From the NCBI GenBank assembly GCA_008921705.1, contig VFFE01009068.1, forward strand, positions 108,660-172,659: a stretch of DNA of 64,000 nt. Direction: 5' to 3'. This document shows, in pieces, positions 60,066-64,000 of this stretch. The notes under the pieces are model-generated. The model saw only the letters and a program-made list of their open reading frames with translations. It was not told the DNA's origin and made no database searches. Each line of letters begins with the position of its first letter. Positions within the stretch are counted from its first letter, which is position 1. The DNA comes from Burhinus oedicnemus. Taxonomy: Eukaryota > Chordata > Aves > Charadriiformes > Burhinidae. The position numbers and the translations under genes were made by a program.

Positions 60066-63000
60066 TTACATTATTTTCTCATTAAGTGGACAAAAGTAAC
60101 CAAAGCATGTCTGCAGGACTAAGAATTGAAATGCATTTCTGTAAGTACTGCCTTGTTTTAGTGGCAGCCCTAATGCAATGGAGGTCCCCTGATACCCTCT
60201 GTAGACACAGTCACGGGGGACAGGGTGAATTAGGGTAATATATCCACAGCTGTGAATTGTTCTCCATTTGAACAGAGAGGCGACTAGCTGTGCTGCATGA
60301 AGCGGAGGAACGATGAGCTGTATCGGCTGCTCCTGGACCTGCTGTATAGCAGCACCAATGCCCACGCTGTTCTACTACACACTCTTTCCTGCTAGTAACA
60401 TGGGTCCCTCACAACTGGATCCAGATTTTTCACAGGATGGTTCCTCTTTTCCCACCTAACCCCTGCATTAGCTGTGGAAAAGTTTCTGCAAAAGAGAATG
60501 GTGTTTTCCAGGGTGTTATACCTCATGTGAAGTATTAATGTACCTTTGTCGTCTTCTCCAAAACCTGCAGAAGCCAGAAGCACTGAACAGACTGTAGTAT
60601 AGATATTGTCTGAGAGGTTCAGCAGGTATGACTTGGATAAAATTCCCTCTGGAAGGGAGGAGGGGACATTTTTGATACCTGTGACATGCTGTCTCATCTG
60701 AGGTGGGAATAAGGAAAGGGAAACATAGGGATTTTTCATAAAGGATCTCAGATTTTCTGTTCTTCTAGTGGAGTGTGAAATAAACAGGTTGGTGCCTAAT
60801 CCTTATGAAATCCTACTAAGTTCCTACACACAGTCCTAATAACACCAAGACAGGCTATCAGCTGGGTGCAACCTATCTGGAAGAGCTAGAAGGGCTACTG
60901 CTTCTGCAAAATTTGAAAGAAGCTCATTGTCTTCACAAGCCTTGCTCCTTCTGTGTCCTCTATGTGCTACTTGTAAGAGAGGAATGTACAGTCCATAGTA
61001 GGTTAGAGCCTTGGCAGCCCCTTCAACTGGGAAATTTTTCTGTTTCTGAGCCTGCAAATCTGACAAAAGAGTGGAACCAAATGGTATGAAGTTGCCAATA
61101 TATGTTGCATGTAGTGTGGGTAATGACTGCATGCTTGACGTACATATATGTAAGATCCTGTTTAACACTAACATTAAATGAACGAATGTTCTATTAAAAA
61201 ATGAAAAGGAATGTTTCACAAGTGGCACAAAAGCCTATTAACTAGGATTTTAAAAGATTTTCATTGCCAGGGAAAAAAACCCCCGACCCCACAGTGTTTA
61301 GAAATGCTGCCTGTTTTATTGGCTGATCACTCAAAACGCTACCAGCATGATATGCTTTTTATTTACTGAGTGGCCATTTTGAACTTGTCTCTGCTGACTG
61401 TATTGGGCTTGGTTTCAAATCTCTCTTAATCCTGCAATGAACCTTTAATAAAGCTGGATTGACTTTAAATCAGTACTTAGAAACATTAATTAAAATAAAA
61501 CGGGAGGAACCAAAAGATCAAATGATCCATTGTGGTGGTGGTGGTGTTTAAATCAAAGCTCTCTTCTCCACCCCTCTCCAGAAAAAAGCAAGCCTTTGAA
61601 GACTGCAGCTGTATGACTTCCAACATGTTTTTTAAGCTGGCCTTAGGTTTTAATTATTTTTGCTGGTTTTGGTTGGCATTTTCTATATTTTGGAAGAGCT
61701 GTTTGGGACACTTCTTTTTACCCTCCTCTTCAGAAAAGCAGAGGATAAAACAGGCACGATTGCCATGAATAGTGTGACGGGATACAGCAAGCCTGCTCAG
61801 CCTGGTCTGTTCTGTGTTCCAGAGAGCACAGCCTCCTGCAAAGGCTGGAAATGGCCCTGGAAAATTCTCTGTTTCCTGAGCCAAATTGTAATAGCTAGCA
61901 TATCCAGTGCTACAGCTCTGGCATTTTTATTTTATTTTATTTTTTTATTTCCAAGTGACCCTCCAGCAGTCTCTTTGTTGCCTCTTCCACTACCAGCTAG
62001 CAGCATGCTTCTGCAGACAATGCAGCCTCTATAGTAACAGCACTGCATTCCCTGTTGTTCTGCTCTGCCGTGCCTTGAGCCTGCAGAAAAACTCACTGAT
62101 AGCAGAAGGAGACGCGACTTGAACAGAAATGTTAGCCTCTCTGAGGGCTGATATTAATTACGTGGTATGGTTACACTTCAGGAGCTAGTTCAGGGACACC
62201 TGATCCTTGCTATCAAGCCTGCTATTTCGTAAGTGAATGATCTCATCAGTTGTTCTCAAAGCAATCGATCTTTATTCTTTGTGTAGTTTATCAATTCCTG
62301 CACTCCCTTAATATGTGTCAGATTTCTGCAGCAGTTTTCCTGTACTATTTTTTTAAAAAATGCAATTAAGTATGTGAGAAACCCATCAGATGCGTGAGAG
62401 GGAAACTTAATAATCAGTAGCTAAAGCTTTGCCTCAAGTGTCTTTCATCTGCTGGAACTGGAGACTTCGAAATACTTGATAGTATTACTGAAAGGGAAGT
62501 GGAGGAAGACGGGCTGTGTGATTTCCTCCAACCTCAGCTAGGTAGGAAGTCATGGATCTGCCTTCCAGGAAGGTAATGTAAAGATGATATAAAATGTGTG
62601 ACTTCAGAGACAGGTAAGGGGGTGAAAGATGTTTAACTTACAGATGCTGTATTTGGGTTACCTCCAAGCTGTGTAGCCTGAAGCCTTGAAGGGGTTCACT
62701 CACCATCCATCTCCCGCCTCCCCAAGGACCAGAGGACCAGCCTTCAGGAAACCTACAAGGACAAACTCTCAAGGCCTCTAGTGATTTCTCAGTGTTACCG
62801 CAATATCAGATACCACTGCAGCTAGAAGGAATCACGTTGAAATAAGTACTGTTGTACACTAGGCATGGATGTGGCCTGTCTTGGACCACTTGCAGAGTAA
62901 CACTGCTTTTAGCCAACCCTACAGTCCGAAGTAACTGCTAAGGAGGAACTGTCAAATGGATCTGTCGTCATTTCACACCAGGGAGAAACTGGGGGCGGCG

Positions 63001-63602
63001 GGGAGTAGGACATGAGAAATGCTTTAATATCAAGCCAGACGCTGCTGTCACTGGGATTGATAGGCGTTTTGTTGCTCATTTCTAGAAGAGTGGATATTCT
63101 GCTTTTGTCCTCTATCATATCTCAGACCTGGGGCTTCCTGGGGAGGAGGAAGGGAAGAAGAGTTAGACAGACAAGAAAATACACAACTACCCATTTTTGT
63201 GGTGTAAGTGCAATGCTTTTTCCACTGCATTGCTTTGCACTGGGCCGAGGAGGAGGGGCGGAGTTGTCAAAAATAATTACGGAAAAAAGGAAGCATAAAG
63301 CTCAAAAAAAAAAAAAACGCTGAGAGCAGCTGCAAGCTTAAAAATGCGAGTTCAAAGTGAATTACTTCTTATATAGTAATGTGTTAGCTTCTCTAGTGGC
63401 CAAACTGCTCTTCTTGATACAGTCACACAGCATTAGTCATATAAACTCTTGCTAGGCACTAATCTGTTAGGTCTCCTGTTACAGCAGTTAATTGCTTTTT
63501 GAGCTAACGCACACAAATATAGTTACTTAGTTAATCTCTCTCTCCCTGCCCCCTCTAACCCGTTTGAAGTGTCACCAGCATTATGAAAACTTCCTGAAAA
63601 TA
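60066..63602. other. Non-coding block, mostly unrecognised
   Basis: Open frames of 99-130 codons (60066-60365 and 60392-60739 and 60836-61228 on the minus strand; 61660-62034 on the plus strand) show no family features or splice support. Around 61320-61520, motifs such as AACATTAATTAAAATAAAAC and TCAATCC-type sites could mark another conserved element. A GGT trinucleotide run lies at 61533-61545 and a 14-A tract at 63304-63317. GC-richer patches near 62990 and 63240 are short and not CpG islands. Confidence 0.5.
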
Positions 63603-63632
63603 TTTCTGACTTTAAGTCTTACAAGTCAGAAA
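63603..63632. repeat. Perfect 10-bp hairpin TTTCTGACTT/AAGTCAGAAA
   Basis: Exact 10-bp arms enclose a 10-base loop (TAAGTCTTAC) that is itself almost self-complementary. It is too short for a typical miRNA precursor. The sequence around it is non-coding. Confidence 0.75.
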
Positions 63633-64000
63633 GAGGTGATAAGAGGATAGGAGTGTAATGGGAGAGGGGAAGAATGATGCAAAAGGGGATTAACCCCTCC
63701 CCACCACCACTTTCTCGGCAGATCAGTGTAAGAAAATTGACCTGAAAGGAATTTTGCAGATTTATACCTACAGAAGATGTGGTTCATTGCCTCATTTCAG
63801 TTTGCTGTATGACATGATTTTAACTTATTTAGAAGACGTTTTTTAAAAGTGCTGTCACAATCCCAGAGTCTGTGACAACAGAGTTATATGTGAATTGAGG
63901 AAGAAAAACCAAAAACAAAAAAATATTCTTTTAATTAAAAAAGTAAAAATCACCTTTCTTTTTCTTTCTATTTATTTTGTAATACTCTTTTTATACTGGA
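63633..64000. other. Non-coding right edge, nothing recognised
   Basis: AT-rich sequence ending in A- and T-rich runs near 63900-63980. No gene or element was recognised before the window ends. Confidence 0.6.

Noticed and set aside
61660..62034. 124-codon plus-strand frame with hydrophobic stretches
   Set aside because: It starts on TTG, its hydrophobicity comes from T-rich runs, and no family resemblance was found.
62990..63260. CpG-island promoter near the right edge
   Set aside because: GC-rich runs are short (GGGGGCGGCGGGG and GAGGAGGGGCGG) and surrounded by AT-rich DNA. CpG density does not reach island level.
1..64000. tRNA, rRNA, snRNA or mitochondrial insert sequences
   Set aside because: I looked for T-loop GGTTCGA-type motifs, conserved rRNA cores and mitochondrial gene text and found none convincing.
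1..64000. Endogenous retrovirus or paired LTRs
   Set aside because: No paired long terminal repeats, primer-binding site or gag/pol/env similarity was recognised. The GC-rich blocks at 17600 and 51340 lack paired ends.

Overview
The window is vertebrate nuclear DNA, almost certainly from a bird. The best evidence is three copies of CR1, the main avian LINE family. Two of them have the 3'-end structure or the ORF2 C-terminal motifs of avian CR1, including a copy ending in the usual short tandem ATTCTGTAA/ATTCTGTGA octamers. Base composition is about 60% AT, and microsatellites and poly(A)/poly(T) tracts are scattered through it. There are no operons, ribosome-binding sites, CRISPR arrays or other prokaryotic features. 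The species cannot be told from the sequence.

Layout. Positions 1-710 look like the far 3' end of a long 3' UTR on the + strand, with a canonical AATAAA at 688-693. The coding part of that gene lies to the left of the window. The remaining ~63 kb has the character of a gene desert or very large introns: no ORF matches a protein family I recognise apart from decayed CR1 reverse transcriptase. A few isolated exon-like segments with good splice sites occur at 12751-12825, 13575-13850 and 46950-47042 (+ strand). A 209-codon open stretch sits directly behind a splice-acceptor-like site at 43414-44040. These could belong to lncRNAs or unannotated transcripts, and none is proven.

Repeats. The CR1 copies are at 28331-28825 (minus), 29953-30163 (plus) and 51888-53760 (minus, much older, covering the 3' part of ORF2 and the 3' UTR). 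Several very old, short, inverted-repeat elements with GGCC..AAATT, GGTGTAAAT or GGGCCAGATCC termini (14131, 14544, 19115, 39277 and 59987) resemble an ancient amniote MITE-like repeat group. A 110-bp segment occurs twice in direct orientation (8701 and 10798) at about 86% identity. GC-rich, G-rich blocks at 31381-32130 and 51340-51890 stand out from the AT-rich background. A small GTAGTAGTCCT minisatellite lies at 57620-57693, and there are several perfect short hairpins.

How it works together. If the left-hand gene encodes a developmental regulator, which would be typical for a long 3' UTR beside a gene desert, the transcription-factor-site-rich blocks at 15400-16200, 23860-24200, 48770-49170, 54990-55440, 55680-55860, 59740-59960 and 61320-61520 would be natural candidates for its distal enhancers. 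This is inference: conservation could not be measured here.
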